A DNA stretch of 64,000 nt, taken from the NCBI GenBank assembly GCA_963727845.1, contig CAVSHI010000003.1, positions 248,001-312,000 of the forward strand. Reading direction: 5' to 3'. The DNA is from JBEKTW01 sp963727845. GTDB lineage: Bacteria; Bacteroidota; Ignavibacteria; UBA10030; SZUA-254. Within the stretch, counting starts at the first letter, position 1, and each line of letters starts with the position of its first letter. A model generated the notes under the pieces. That model worked only from the letters and a program-made list of their open reading frames with translations, was not told where the DNA came from and did no database searches. A program made the position numbers and the translations under genes. Positions 8,894 through 19,900 of this stretch are shown here, piece after piece.

Positions 8894-11800
8894 TCAATTC
8901 TTTCCAATGTCGATCACTTCGCGAAGCTTTCGCAGCATGTCCCCAAGGGCATAGGGCTTTTGGATAAACCCCTTTGCCCCGGCAGTCAGCATCTCATTCT
9001 TCAGCGCCGGGTCCAGGTACCCGCTTACAAGAATGACCTTAACGGCGGGGTTGACTTCTTTCAAACGGTGAAATACGTCAACGCCACCCATTGTGGGAAG
9101 ACCCATATCGGTCACGACCGCTGCAATAGTATCTTTGTGATGAAGATAGAGTTCGACTGCATCTGCGCCGTCGCCTGCGGCAAGCACAATGTACCCCCGG
9201 GATTCAAGAAACATTTTCGCGAGATTCATGAGCATCGCTTCATCTTCAACGAAGAGAATCGTCTCATTGCCGCCGGCTGGTTCCCTCTTGTCTGCCGGCG
9301 CTGCTGCTGAAATTCTGGCGTCCCCGGTCTGCACGGGGAAGAACAACGAGAATGTCGTCCCCCGTCCCGGCGAGCTCTCCACATCGATGAATCCATGATG
9401 ATTTTCCACGACGCCGTACACCACGGCAAGACCCAATCCGGTTCCTTTCCCGAACTCCTTCGTAGTAAAAAAGGGTTCAAAAATATGTTTCTGTGTGGAT
9501 TCGTCCATGCCGAGTCCTGTGTCTGCAACTCTGATGCACACATAGGATTCTTCGTGCGCTTTGGGAAACCGCTCTCGTAACGCGGCCTGTCCAGCCGTCG
9601 TTGTGGTCACCGTCAGGGTTCCACCGTTCGGCATTGCGTCTCTTGCGTTCACGGAGAGGTTGAGGAGAGCCTGCTGCAATTGAGTACGGTCCGCGATGAT
9701 GGCGGGAAGCGCAGGGTCGAGATGGAGAGAGAATGTGATGGATTCTGGAAATGTCTCCACCAGCATTTTCTCGATATCAGTAACGACTTCGTTCGCCCCG
9801 AGAGATTCCAGCGTGACGTCGGCTTTCCGAGCAAACGTCAGAATCTGCCGGACAATGCTCGCACCGCGATGGACGGCTTTTTTTATTACTTCGAGCGTGT
9901 GGTCGAGTTTCTCGGGCTGGGATTTCTCCTGTTCGAGCAGCGATGTATAACTCAGAATGATGCTTAGAATATTGTTGAAATCGTGAGCCACACCGCCTGC
10001 CAGGGTGCCGATACTTTCCATTTTTTGCGCCTGGCGCAGTTGATCTTCGAACTTTTTGCGTTCCGTGAGGTCTCTGGCAACTCCGACATATCCCATTACT
10101 TTGCCGGCGCCGTCCTTGATGACCGAAGTGCTGAGAGACAACGGAAACTCGGACCCATCTTTCCGGCGGTTGACAAGCTCTCCATCCCATCCTCCGCTGT
10201 GGGTTCGCTCTGAGATTTCCCGGCGGAGGCCGGGAGAGTTCACCGGAGAATCCACGAGACTGAAATCGTGGCCGAGAATCTCCTCCTCAGTACAACCGTA
10301 CGTGTCGAGGAAGACTTTATTGACGAAAGTGAAACGGTCTTGCAGATCGGTGATCGAAATAAGCTCGGTCGTACTTTCCACGGCGTGTGCCAGAAGTCGA
10401 ATTTGCTCTTCCGCCCGTTTCCGGTCGATGACGCGCGCGACCTCCGAAGAAACGAACTCAAGAATCTGTTTTTCCTGTTCACCATAGGCGGAGGGATTGG
10501 TATAATGCTGCACCGCCATGACCCCGATGGTTTTCTGGTCGACGATGAGTGGCACTCCGAGCCAGATCGATGGCGCACTCCCGGCCATTTCAACTTCTCC
10601 CAGCCGTTCCAGCTCGCGGTACATTTTTTCATCGCACAGAAGTGCTTTCCCCGTCCGAATGACGTATGCCGTGAGCCCTTTGCCCGTCGCATCCGGAGCA
10701 GGATGGCCTTCGGCTTCATCCACACAGTACGGAAACTCCAGTCTGCCCTCTTTGTCATTACACAAAGCGATACAAAAATTCCCTGCCGGCATCACATCCC
10801 GGATGATCGCATGCACGCCGGAGAACAATTCGCCGAGTGTCGACGCCGAATCTGCAGCGCGCGCAATGCGGTAGACGGCTGAGTGAAGCTGGTCCAGGCG
10901 TTTCCGCTCCGTCACATCGCGGCCCACCGCCACGAAGCCGACAACGTCATCGCTCTCGAACAGCGGAGAAAATGAAAAATTCATAGCCAGTTTTTCGCCG
11001 CTCTTGCAGAGCACGTCGAGGTCGATGTATGCCTCTTTCATTTTCCCTTCACGAACGTAGAATTCGTACATCTCGATATCTAGTTTCTGGTCGATGATGT
11101 CCAGGAAGGATCGTTGGAGAAGATCCTGTTCACCGTATCCGATAAGATGCTTCAGGGCTCCCCTGGCCATTTCAATCTGGAACTTGTCGTTCATTTTCAG
11201 GAGGACGTCGTTCACTGCGGTCAGGGCCGATTTGAGCGCGTCGTAGGGAGTATCGACCAGCACTTTGTGACGAAAGACAAAATACACCACCACTCCCAGC
11301 GCCATGCTGGAGGAGAAGAAATACACCTCGACGCTCTCATGGAAAATCGTCAAGAAGACGGATTGGGTAAACGGCCCCGGCAGCACCAGAAGCAAAACTG
11401 CGAAGGCGGAGAACAGAAGTTTTGACTTTGTCCGTTTGCTTGCGAAGTACTCAACATGCGAGTAGAGCAATGCGATCCCGATGCTGAAGAGAATCGACAT
11501 CCAGGTGATATAGAAAATGTACCCGGACTGGCCCAACCCTTTGTCCAAAAAGATCGTCCTCGGGATATATCCGAACAACACCGTCGCATAAATCAACAAT
11601 CCGACGCCATAGATGGCCGTAACCACCAATTTCGATTTCAGGATTTCATACCGGCGTAGAAAGATGACGATGAAATGCATAAAGAAGAATGGGAATAGCG
11701 AATAGACAAACACCGAGATGGGTTCCAGCACCTTCATGCGAAGCGCCTCATCGAGAGGATAGGAAAGAACGTACCCGATTAATCCGAAGCATGAGAGAAC

Positions 11801-11935
11801 CACGGCGAGAAAGACATAAAACTGCGGAACTATGTCGCGCCGCGATTTCAGGAAGATGATGAGGGAAAGCAGCAGGTTCGTAAAGGTGTAGGCCACCGCA
11901 ACGTAGAAATACAGCATCCCGGGTTCTCTCCTCAA
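8894..11935 (-). CDS. Membrane-bound hybrid sensor histidine kinase (7TM-PAS-GAF-PAS-HK-REC)
   Basis: 1013 residues. About seven hydrophobic helices occupy residues 8-225, resembling the N-terminal 7TM sensor region of some histidine kinases. They are followed by a PAS domain (about 235-350), a GAF domain (about 360-505) and a second PAS (about 515-630). The HisKA region contains GGVAHDFNN with phosphoacceptor His651. The ATPase region has NLSVNARDAMPNGG (N box), DTGLGMDE and GKGTGLGLAVVYG. A fused receiver domain ends the protein, with phosphoacceptor Asp943 in VVTDMGLPTMGG. It should phosphorylate its own receiver or pass phosphate to another regulator; no response regulator with an output domain lies next to it. 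The GAF-PAS part closely resembles that of the 1647-residue kinase at 22724, so the two are paralogues. Confidence 0.92.
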   Translation of the reverse strand: MRREPGMLYFYVAVAYTFTNLLLSLIIFLKSRRDIVPQFYVFLAVVLSCFGLIGYVLSYPLDEALRMKVLEPISVFVYSLFPFFFMHFIVIFLRRYEILKSKLVVTAIYGVGLLIYATVLFGYIPRTIFLDKGLGQSGYIFYITWMSILFSIGIALLYSHVEYFASKRTKSKLLFSAFAVLLLVLPGPFTQSVFLTIFHESVEVYFFSSSMALGVVVYFVFRHKVLVDTPYDALKSALTAVNDVLLKMNDKFQIEMARGALKHLIGYGEQDLLQRSFLDIIDQKLDIEMYEFYVREGKMKEAYIDLDVLCKSGEKLAMNFSFSPLFESDDVVGFVAVGRDVTERKRLDQLHSAVYRIARAADSASTLGELFSGVHAIIRDVMPAGNFCIALCNDKEGRLEFPYCVDEAEGHPAPDATGKGLTAYVIRTGKALLCDEKMYRELERLGEVEMAGSAPSIWLGVPLIVDQKTIGVMAVQHYTNPSAYGEQEKQILEFVSSEVARVIDRKRAEEQIRLLAHAVESTTELISITDLQDRFTFVNKVFLDTYGCTEEEILGHDFSLVDSPVNSPGLRREISERTHSGGWDGELVNRRKDGSEFPLSLSTSVIKDGAGKVMGYVGVARDLTERKKFEDQLRQAQKMESIGTLAGGVAHDFNNILSIILSYTSLLEQEKSQPEKLDHTLEVIKKAVHRGASIVRQILTFARKADVTLESLGANEVVTDIEKMLVETFPESITFSLHLDPALPAIIADRTQLQQALLNLSVNARDAMPNGGTLTVTTTTAGQAALRERFPKAHEESYVCIRVADTGLGMDESTQKHIFEPFFTTKEFGKGTGLGLAVVYGVVENHHGFIDVESSPGRGTTFSLFFPVQTGDARISAAAPADKREPAGGNETILFVEDEAMLMNLAKMFLESRGYIVLAAGDGADAVELYLHHKDTIAAVVTDMGLPTMGGVDVFHRLKEVNPAVKVILVSGYLDPALKNEMLTAGAKGFIQKPYALGDMLRKLREVIDIGKN

Positions 11936-12255
11936 GAAATCAAATGGTGACTATCCTACGTCTATTCGGAAGGCGCAACATGCTTGTCCCCGTGCAGGCG
12001 CGCCGCCCCGATGGAAACCTCCATAAACGCAAGAGCATTTTCTATTGGCGTAAATATACGGATGTCCCATAACAAAGGCAACAGCCATTTCCCCGGAAAT
12101 TCCATAGTGCGCCGAATGGAGCTGATTCTCTTCTTCCGATCACTTTGGTTTGTTTTTCCGCGGAATTCACGTTAAATGGAGGAGATATGCGGGGATTCGG
12201 GAACCGGGATGGTGGAATTTGTGTTATAGTCTTAATCTGCTTATATTTTCTTGTC
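11936..12255. other. Divergent intergenic region between kinase and efflux operon
   Basis: About 320 bases separate the minus-strand kinase from the first small plus-strand gene. It should hold divergent promoters. I see no tRNA, no strong hairpin and no credible small gene in it. A longer in-frame start for the downstream small gene (GTG/ATG positions from 12145) lies inside this region but lacks a ribosome site. Confidence 0.4.
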
Positions 12256-12666
12256 ATGAACAGGTACGCAACCCAAAAAACAACGACGTTTCTGATTCTT
12301 TCGTGGATTTTCGTCCTCGCACTTTTTTCCGATGGCGCAAATCTCACGGACCTCTTTCCGGGGACGACAACCATCCATTTTGATGAGGTCGATGAATCTC
12401 AGGACTATGCCCAGTGGTCGGTAACAACGGATCCTCCGGTTGCGGCATTTTCCTTTGCGAGGATGGTCCAGAAATCCGAGGTTTCAAAGCAGAAACCGAC
12501 CACGTTCACGCGCGTCATCCTCGACCAGGATAGCCCTTCACTGGCGGCAACATCAATTATTGCATCTGAAATTTCCTCTCTTTGCCCCCAGAAGGAAAAC
12601 ACACCCTGCCAGCCCGTTCTCCGCACCGAACTACTCTATCTCGAAAATCACTCCTTTCTGTTGTAG
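12256..12666 (+). CDS. Small putative exported protein of unknown function
   Basis: 136 residues if translation starts at the ATG at 12256 (MNRYATQKTTTFLILSWIFV), which gives a plausible signal peptide or single membrane anchor; an in-frame start at 12145 would add 37 residues. The rest is Ser/Thr/Pro-rich with two cysteines near the end (SLCPQKENTPC) and no motif I recognise. It stands 153 bases upstream of the outer-membrane efflux gene on the same strand, so it may be a leader gene of the metal-efflux operon, perhaps a small periplasmic metal-related protein, but the two cysteines are the only hint of that. Codon choice looks ordinary. Coding status is moderately likely rather than certain. 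Confidence 0.5.
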   Translation: MNRYATQKTTTFLILSWIFVLALFSDGANLTDLFPGTTTIHFDEVDESQDYAQWSVTTDPPVAAFSFARMVQKSEVSKQKPTTFTRVILDQDSPSLAATSIIASEISSLCPQKENTPCQPVLRTELLYLENHSFLL

Positions 12667-12819
12667 ATCCTTTCTGACGTAGCGCTGATTCCGATGACAG
12701 TCTCGTTGGGATTTTTCCCAATTAGCTGATTTCACTTTCCCCGTCGACTCATAAATTTAATGTGTGATTCAGTGTGAGTCTCGATGGATCGAGCTTTGTG
12801 AACAGTAGAAAGGACCACC

Positions 12820-14175
12820 ATGTTGTACCGATTGATGATTGCATCAGTCATCATTTTGCATTCGTTTTCTGCGGCCGCTGGCGCAGATTTACAGCCAGCC
12901 GCCGGGGCACGAGATTGCGAAACCGTCGCATCCTCGGATACCTGGACAGGATTGCCACAGGGCGGAGATACTACCCCCGCCGATACAGTTGTCATGACGG
13001 CAGAGACCGCACAGCAACTCTTCCTCAGGGAAAATCTCACCTTGCTTGCTGAACGGTACCACCTGACGGCTAGCGAGGCCGACCTTGTGGCTGCACGGCT
13101 ATTCCCAAATCCGCAGCTTTCGGTTAACGCATCGTACATCGACCTGAAATCAAAACCCGTCGATTATGCCAGCACGCAGACTTCCTACCGCATAGACCAA
13201 CTCATCGAGCTCGGCGGAAAGCGGGGCAAGCGGATCGATGTCGCGACCCATTCCGTAGAAAGCGCAAGATCTGATTTCCAGAATATCCTTCTCCAGCTTG
13301 TCGGCGACGTGAAAGAAACTTTTTTCGATGTCGTGTTTGCAGAGAAACTTTTTGACCTGGCCGACACGAACTACCGGATTTTCAAACAATCGGTGGAGAT
13401 CGCACGCACGCGATACAAGACGGGGGACATCGGCGAAGCAGAGCTGCAGAAACTCACTCTCGCTCAACTTGACGTCATTCAGGACCTCAGCGATGCAAGA
13501 CAAAATCTGACTGAAGCCCGGTCGCAATTCCGTCGCATGATGAATCTGCCACCCTCCGTGCGGTTGAACTTCGTGTACAATTTCCGACCGTCGCTCAACC
13601 TGCCCGACAAGGACACGCTCACGATCACCGCTCTGACCTCCAGAGCAGACTTGGTCTCCCAGAGGGAAAAGACACTCATGGAGCAAAGCAGAATCGACCT
13701 TGCGCATGCGGGTGCAATCCCAGATCTTACCCTCGGCGTGGAGCTCGACCGCCAGGGTCCCGACTTTAAGAACACATTCGGAGGTGGGGTCGGAATCGCA
13801 CTTCCGATCTTCAACCGGAATCAGGACGAGATTCAGCGAGCCGAAGCAGAATCCCAGGCATCGACAATTGAGCAAAAGAGACTTGAGAATTCCATTGCGA
13901 ATGATGTCGATGCCGCGTTTGAAAAGTACAACGATTCATGGAATATTATGGAGTCATTCTCCGCATCAACCCTGGACAATGCGAACGGGGTGCGTGCCAT
14001 GGCTGTCAGAAGCTACAACTCCGGAAACATAGGACTCATTGATTTTCTGGAGACACAGCGAATTTGCAATGACGCCGTTCAAAGCTACTACAACGCGCTC
14101 AAGAGACTTCTCAGCAACCAAATAGAGCTCGAACGGTCTGTCGGAAAAGAAATTTTTAAGGAGCAACAACAATGA
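12820..14175 (+). CDS. czcC: TolC/CzcC-type outer membrane efflux protein
   Basis: 451 residues with a signal peptide (MLYRLMIASVIILHSFSAAA). The mature part shows the outer membrane efflux protein pattern: ENLTLLAERYHLTASEADL then ARLFPNPQLSVNASY, a long helical coiled-coil region, GGGVGIALPIFNRNQDEI in the second repeat and a final helix ending RSVGKEIFKE. Two OEP repeats form one third of a trimeric channel through the outer membrane. The LPIFNRNQ stretch is typical of the CzcC/CusC branch. A GAAAGGA ribosome site precedes the ATG. Its last four bases overlap the start of the adaptor gene (ATGA), showing translational coupling within a tripartite RND pump. Confidence 0.9.
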   Translation: MLYRLMIASVIILHSFSAAAGADLQPAAGARDCETVASSDTWTGLPQGGDTTPADTVVMTAETAQQLFLRENLTLLAERYHLTASEADLVAARLFPNPQLSVNASYIDLKSKPVDYASTQTSYRIDQLIELGGKRGKRIDVATHSVESARSDFQNILLQLVGDVKETFFDVVFAEKLFDLADTNYRIFKQSVEIARTRYKTGDIGEAELQKLTLAQLDVIQDLSDARQNLTEARSQFRRMMNLPPSVRLNFVYNFRPSLNLPDKDTLTITALTSRADLVSQREKTLMEQSRIDLAHAGAIPDLTLGVELDRQGPDFKNTFGGGVGIALPIFNRNQDEIQRAEAESQASTIEQKRLENSIANDVDAAFEKYNDSWNIMESFSASTLDNANGVRAMAVRSYNSGNIGLIDFLETQRICNDAVQSYYNALKRLLSNQIELERSVGKEIFKEQQQ

Positions 14176-15281
14176 AAACCCTACTACTCTCGATCTGTTC
14201 ATGTTTTATCATCGGATGTTCATCACATAACGACCAATCCGATTCCAAAGAAAAAGTCGACGCCACAATACTTAAGCTGTCGGCGGATACCGACATCCAT
14301 GTCGACGTGGAACATCCGTTCCTCGACGAATCAAAAGACGAAGTCGATCTGGCCGGAAAGGTCGACTTCAACCCCAACCTGGTCACCAGAGTGTATTCGC
14401 TCGTGAACGGAACGGTCATGAGCGTCAAAGTCGGCCAAGGGGATTATGTTCACCGGGGCGACATTCTCGCAGAGATTTACAGCAGCGACTTCGCCACGGC
14501 CGTTTCGGACTTCCAGAAAGCGAATGCGCAGTTGAAAGTCGCCGAAAAGAACTATCTCCGCGCAAAGGAACTCGCCGAAGCCAAGATCACTTCGCAACGA
14601 GAGTTGCAGCAAGCTGCAAGCGATTCTGCACAGGCAAAAGCAGAATTTGACCGCTCGGCGAGGGTTCTCGACATCCTCAACGGCTCGCGGGATTCTTCCT
14701 CTTCGCTCTTTAAGATCCAGGCACCCATCGACGGATTCATCCTTGAGCGGTTTGCTCAAATCGGCTCGCAGGTCAGGTCGGATAATTCCCAAAACCTCTT
14801 CACGATCGGTCTGGTCAAGAACGTATGGGTCATCCTCGATGTCTACCAGAATCAATTTCAGAAGATCAGCGTAGGCGACAAGGTCGCTCTCACCTTCGAG
14901 GGATTGGATGACTCAGCCATCATGTCGACAATCAAGTATATCTCTCCTGTTATCGATCAAACAACTATGACCGGAAAGGCCCGGTGCGAAGTTGATAACT
15001 CCTCCGGCAGGATCAAGCCGGCCATGTTTTGTTCCGCCAGGGTGTTCCACGCAAAGGGCAAGGGCCTGTTTGTACCGGCAGCTTCCACATTTTATGATGG
15101 TGACGGGAAAACCTACGTTTTTGCGAGACTCGATACCGGTAAGTATCAGAAGCGAGAGGTTCAGGTTGGCAAGAAATTCCCCGATAGAGTTGAAGTCATC
15201 CGCGGCGTGTCTCCCGCCGATAATATAGTCACAAATCAGGCGATTTTTCTTAATGAAGAATTGCAACTCGCATCCAAATAA
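14172..15281 (+). CDS. czcB: RND efflux periplasmic adaptor lipoprotein (CzcB/CusB type)
   Basis: 369 residues with a lipoprotein signal: the lipobox is FIIGC, so Cys16 would be lipidated. Domains follow the membrane fusion protein order: a beta-barrel strand, a lipoyl half (VYSLVNGTVMSVKVGQGDYV), an alpha-helical hairpin (about residues 115-160, KAELAEAKITSQRELQQA-like heptads), the second lipoyl half (KIQAPIDGFILERFAQIGSQV) and beta-barrel/membrane-proximal domains. It links the inner-membrane pump to the outer-membrane channel. The start overlaps czcC by four bases. No His/Met/Cys-rich metal-binding N-terminus is evident beyond a few histidines, so the metal cannot be deduced from this subunit. 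Confidence 0.88.
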   Translation: MKTLLLSICSCFIIGCSSHNDQSDSKEKVDATILKLSADTDIHVDVEHPFLDESKDEVDLAGKVDFNPNLVTRVYSLVNGTVMSVKVGQGDYVHRGDILAEIYSSDFATAVSDFQKANAQLKVAEKNYLRAKELAEAKITSQRELQQAASDSAQAKAEFDRSARVLDILNGSRDSSSSLFKIQAPIDGFILERFAQIGSQVRSDNSQNLFTIGLVKNVWVILDVYQNQFQKISVGDKVALTFEGLDDSAIMSTIKYISPVIDQTTMTGKARCEVDNSSGRIKPAMFCSARVFHAKGKGLFVPAASTFYDGDGKTYVFARLDTGKYQKREVQVGKKFPDRVEVIRGVSPADNIVTNQAIFLNEELQLASK

Positions 15282-15295
15282 TCAATAAATTTCAG

Positions 15296-16222
15296 GTGAT
15301 CAAGAAAACAGCCGTCCTCCCCCCTTCTGTCATCTTTATGCGGTTCTTGGCGTCAGCCCTCATCGCCGGATCATTGATTGTCGGATGCGGGCTCCAAACC
15401 GCTGCGATTGCTCAAGACTCAACCCACGTTGATCCCATGAGGCTTTCCGTTATCGGCGCAGTGACTGCCGGCACTATTGTCGGCATTACCATTTATCAGC
15501 GCAACGCCTGGTGGCAAGGCGAGCGTCAACCCTTCAGGTTTGAAAACGACTGGCAGTATGCGTTGAACATCGACAAGCTGGGCCACATCTACGGCGCTTA
15601 TTCCGAATCGAAGATCGCCCGGGCCATTTTCCTATGGAGCGGTCTGAGCGACAAGTCAAGTCTTTTCTTCGGTTCGCTTGCAGGGCTCTCCTACCAAATG
15701 TACATCGAGGTGCAGGATGGTTATCACAAGGAATATGGTTTCAGCCCGGGGGACGGCATATCCAATATTATCGGCGCATCCATCCCGCTCTTGCAGGAAA
15801 CTTACCCGATCCTCAAGAATTTTTCCATGAAGTATAGCTACTACCCGAGCAGTCAGTACGTTAACGACCTCAAGACGCAAGTTGATAGAGTGTTTATCGA
15901 CGATTACGAAGGAACGATTTTTTGGATTACGATGGACCCGCATTTCCTGCTGAGTGATGACTTTTCAAGAGATGTACCCGATTGGCTGGGGGTATCCTTT
16001 GGCTTAGCGGCTCATAACCTCGACGAGAATGGCCAGGGGGATCGACTGTATTACCTGACCGTCGATTATCAGTTCTCAAAAATAAGGACAGAAAGCTCAT
16101 TTCTCCAAACTGTCTTCGGTGCACTTGACTTCTTCCATTTCCCTGCGCCCGGAGTCGCGCTTGAGGATGGCAAATTCAAGGTGGGAATATTCTATACGTA
16201 CCATGTGAAGGTGACGTTATGA
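15296..16222 (+). CDS. Putative envelope protein, DUF2279-like
   Basis: 308 residues from a GTG start; an ATG at 15338 would begin directly at a lipoprotein-like signal (MRFLASALIAGSLIVGC). The core reads NIDKLGHIYGAYSESKIARA and YHKEYGFSPGDGISNIIGA, which resembles the predicted periplasmic lipoprotein family DUF2279 (YfiM-like), where a DK-x2-H motif is conserved. The second half (VPDWLGVSFGLAAHNLDE, YYLTVDYQF) looks like beta strands of an outer-membrane or surface protein. It lies between adaptor and pump genes and overlaps the next gene by four bases, so it is expressed with the efflux system. Function unknown. Confidence 0.6.
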   Translation: MIKKTAVLPPSVIFMRFLASALIAGSLIVGCGLQTAAIAQDSTHVDPMRLSVIGAVTAGTIVGITIYQRNAWWQGERQPFRFENDWQYALNIDKLGHIYGAYSESKIARAIFLWSGLSDKSSLFFGSLAGLSYQMYIEVQDGYHKEYGFSPGDGISNIIGASIPLLQETYPILKNFSMKYSYYPSSQYVNDLKTQVDRVFIDDYEGTIFWITMDPHFLLSDDFSRDVPDWLGVSFGLAAHNLDENGQGDRLYYLTVDYQFSKIRTESSFLQTVFGALDFFHFPAPGVALEDGKFKVGIFYTYHVKVTL

Positions 16223-16911
16223 TCCACCGGACCATACTCTTGCTGGCCATCGCACTATCTTCAATTGCCGTCCGCGCCGTGGCAAAATCGAACCATGATT
16301 CGGTCACTAAATCGGCGTCAGATTCGACGCAAAATGCCGAGGCGCCATTGCCCGGGCCCGACATCCCCTATCCGAGTGGCCTGGCCACATCCTTCGGAAT
16401 GACAGTATATTATTCTGCGCTCTCCGGATATTCGCAATCCATTGACGAGTACGACATCGGCATGGGGTACAATATTTCACCTCAATTCCTCGTGGGGCTG
16501 AAGGTCTTCACAGGAAGAGAGGTTATCGGATCAGCCTATTCGACGCCGGTTTCCGGCACGCTGGCGCTCGGAGGCGGAGAAGTTGAACTCATGCATCGTT
16601 TTTCCGGCAGTTGTCTTTTCCGTCCTACGGTGGGCGTCTCCGTTCAGCTCGCAACGGTGTTGACCCCTGGAAACAGTTCAGGAGAAAACACGACTGGCGG
16701 GGGGTACAATGGTAAGGGATTCAGCGTCCAGGCAGGGGGCGAGTACTACGTATCACGGAACATTTCAATTGCGATGAACGTGATCTACACGTACAGACAG
16801 TACCACGACCTCATCCTCGGCGGGGAGTTCCACGGAACTCCCGACGTCGGCATCGATCGCATGTTCGGGCTGAATCTCTCCGCGCTCGTACACTACGACT
16901 TTTTGCCCTGA
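16219..16911 (+). CDS. Putative outer-membrane beta-barrel protein
   Basis: 230 residues with a signal peptide (MIHRTILLLAIALSSIAVRA). After a Ser/Thr-rich linker the protein alternates short hydrophobic and polar strands rich in Gly, Tyr and Ser (GMTVYYSALSGYSQSIDEYD, FSVQAGGEYYVSRNIS) and ends in a strand with a penultimate-region aromatic (LSALVHYDFLP). This is the pattern of a small eight-stranded beta-barrel. The start overlaps the previous stop by four bases and the RND pump starts 28 bases downstream, so it belongs to the efflux operon. I cannot assign a family. Confidence 0.6.
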   Translation: MIHRTILLLAIALSSIAVRAVAKSNHDSVTKSASDSTQNAEAPLPGPDIPYPSGLATSFGMTVYYSALSGYSQSIDEYDIGMGYNISPQFLVGLKVFTGREVIGSAYSTPVSGTLALGGGEVELMHRFSGSCLFRPTVGVSVQLATVLTPGNSSGENTTGGGYNGKGFSVQAGGEYYVSRNISIAMNVIYTYRQYHDLILGGEFHGTPDVGIDRMFGLNLSALVHYDFLP

Positions 16912-16939
16912 GCGCTCATCTCAATTACTCGAAAACACT

Positions 16940-19900
16940 ATGCTTGAAAAACTTATTGCTCTTTCCCTGAAAGAACGGCTTGTCGTGTATGCCACCGTTC
17001 TTCTCATTGCAGTCGCCGGTATTTTTGCATTCACTCAACTCCCCATTGAGGCGTACCCCGACCTGGTGAACACGAAAGTGCAAATCATCTCCCAGTGGCC
17101 GGGGCGCAGCGCGGAAGAGCTCGAGAAGTTCGTCACCGTGCCCCTCGAAACAGAAATGAATGGCATCCCCCACCTCATCAGTTTGCGCTCCGTTTCACTC
17201 TTCGGTCTCTCGGCCGTAACACTCACATTCGATGACAATACAGATGATTTCTACGCGAGAACGAAAGTCACAGAAAAACTCCAAAATCTCTCGCTCCCCG
17301 ACGGCGTAAATCCTGATCTCGCGGCAGAGAGCGGGCCCACGGGCGAGCTGTACCGGTATATGCTCGTCGGCAAGGATATCAGCACCATGGATTTGAAAAC
17401 AATCGAGGATTGGGTTCTCGAGCGACAGTTCAAGAGCGTACCCGGAGTTGTTGATGTTGTCAGTTTCGGCGGTCCAACAAAGCAATATGAAATCGCCATC
17501 AATCCGCAGAAACTCGCCTACTATGGAATCTCGCTTCATCAAGTCCTCGATGCCGTCTCTTCGAACAACGCAAATGCCGGGGGCAGCATCGTGGAACAGG
17601 GCAAACAGGGTTTCGTTTTCCGCGGCGTGGGATTGCTGAGTGACCTGAACGACATCAAGAACATTGTCCTCACAACAAATCAAGGCACCCCTATCAAGGT
17701 GGGACAACTCGCGGATGTGAGAATCAGTCACGCTGTACGTCTGGGACAAGTCGGATGGAATGGAGACGACGACGTCGTGGAGGGAATAGTTCTGATGCGC
17801 CGGGGCGAAAATGCATCGGAGGTCATCAAGCTTGTGGAGGCCAAGGTCGAAGAGCTCAATGCTCGCATACTTCCGAAGAATGTGAAGGTCGTTCCCTACT
17901 ACGACCGATCGAATCTCATCGCCGTAACGACTCACACGGTGATGCATAATCTGCTGCTGGGGATGTTCCTCGTGATGGCGATGCTTTTTATTTTTCTAGG
18001 GAATGTCCGGAGTGCCCTTATAGCCGTGATAGTCGTTCCCCTTGCTCTTCTTATCGCATTCATACTCATGTGGTTTCGGGGGATGTCGGCGAACCTGCTT
18101 TCACTCGGGGCGATTGATTTCGGAGTGATCATCGACGGAGCGGTGATCATGATTGAGGGGATATTCGCCCGGCTTACGCTCCAGCACATGACGGAAGATG
18201 CTGAGCGCACGGGTCTGATCAAGAACACGGCCGTTGAAATGAGCAAACCGATTTTCTTTTCCATCATTATCATCATTGCTGCGATGCTCCCCATTTTCTC
18301 GTTCGAGAAAATCGAAGGGCGCATGTTTTCACCGCTGGCGTTCACGCTCGGCTTCGCACTCCTCGGCGCGATGGCGCTTAGTCTCACCCTCGTCCCGGCG
18401 CTCGCGGCCGACCTGCTCAAAGGACCTCTCAAAGAAAAAAGCCCGATCCTCCACTACCTCCATATATTCTACGACCGGTCTTTGGAGTATGTCCTCCGGC
18501 ACGACAAAAAAGTCTTTGGAGGCGCGGTATTGTTACTCCTCACAAGCTTATTCTGTACACAATTCCTTGGAACCGAATTCCTCCCGCATTTGAACGAAGG
18601 TGCGCTCTGGGTGCGCGCAACCCTCCCCATGAGTATCAGCCCGACGGAGGCAGACTCGACCACCTCCCGAATCCGGGGGATACTCCATTCATACGACGAA
18701 GTCAAAACGGTTGTTTCTCAGCTGGGAAGACCTGACGACGGTACGGATGCCACGGGATTTTTTAATGCCGAGTTTTTTGTCGATTTGAAGCCGCAGGACG
18801 AGTGGAAGCAACACCATGACAAGTCGCTACTGATTGAAGATATGACTGCGAAACTCAATGCGATGCCGGGGATTGATTTCAACTTCTCACAGCCGATTTC
18901 AGACAACGTTGAAGAGGCTGTCCTAGGCGTTAAAGGCGAGCTCGCCGTTAAAGTCTTCGGCGATGATATCTCCAAGCTTGAAGACGCGGCCCGGAGGATT
19001 TATGATGTGCTCCAGACCGTTGATGGAATAAAAGATATAGGAATTTTCCGGGAGATGGGTCAACCGGTTCTGCAAGTGGAAATCGACAGGATGAAGGCGG
19101 CCCGGTATGGGATCAACGTCAGCGACGTTCAGGAGCTGATCGAAACCAGCATCGGCGGAAAAGTTGCGACCCAGTTTTATGAAGGTGAAAAACATTTCGA
19201 TGTCGTTGTTCGCGTGCAGGAACCCTTCAGAAATTCACTCGATCGAATATCGTCCCTTCTCGTCTCCGCAAGTAACGGTCAGAAAGTCCCGCTTTCACTC
19301 GTATCGAGGATTTCTTACGTCCCCGGCGCTGCTTTCATCTACCGGGAACAGAATTCGAGATACATCGCCGTAAAATTCAGCGTGCGTGGCCGGGACCTGG
19401 GTGGTGCCGTGAGCGAAGCACAGCACAAAGTTGCCGAGCAGGTAAGACTCCAGAGCGGATATTATACTGTCTGGGGCGGCGAATTTGAAAACCAGCAACG
19501 CGCCATGCGCCGCCTCGCTCTCGTCGTTCCGCTGAGTATTTTGCTCATTCTGATGCTGCTCTACTCGACGTTTGATTCCTGGACCTACGCCCTCATCAGT
19601 CTTGCAAACGTTCCCTTCGTGACCATTGGAGGAATATTTGGACTCCTCCTCATGCATTTCCATTTTTCCGTGTCTGCGGGCATCGGGTTCATCGCTCTTT
19701 TCGGCGTGAGCGTACAAAATGGCGTCGTGCTTCTCAGCTATGTGAAAAAACACCGCAACGAGTTTGAGGAAACCACAGGCCTCTTGAAGTACGCATGCGG
19801 CAAACAGTTGCGCCCCATTGTCATGGTCGCTCTTCTGGCAATTATTGGCCTGTTGCCCGCAACGTTTTCAACCGGGATTGGAAGCGAAACCCAAAAACCG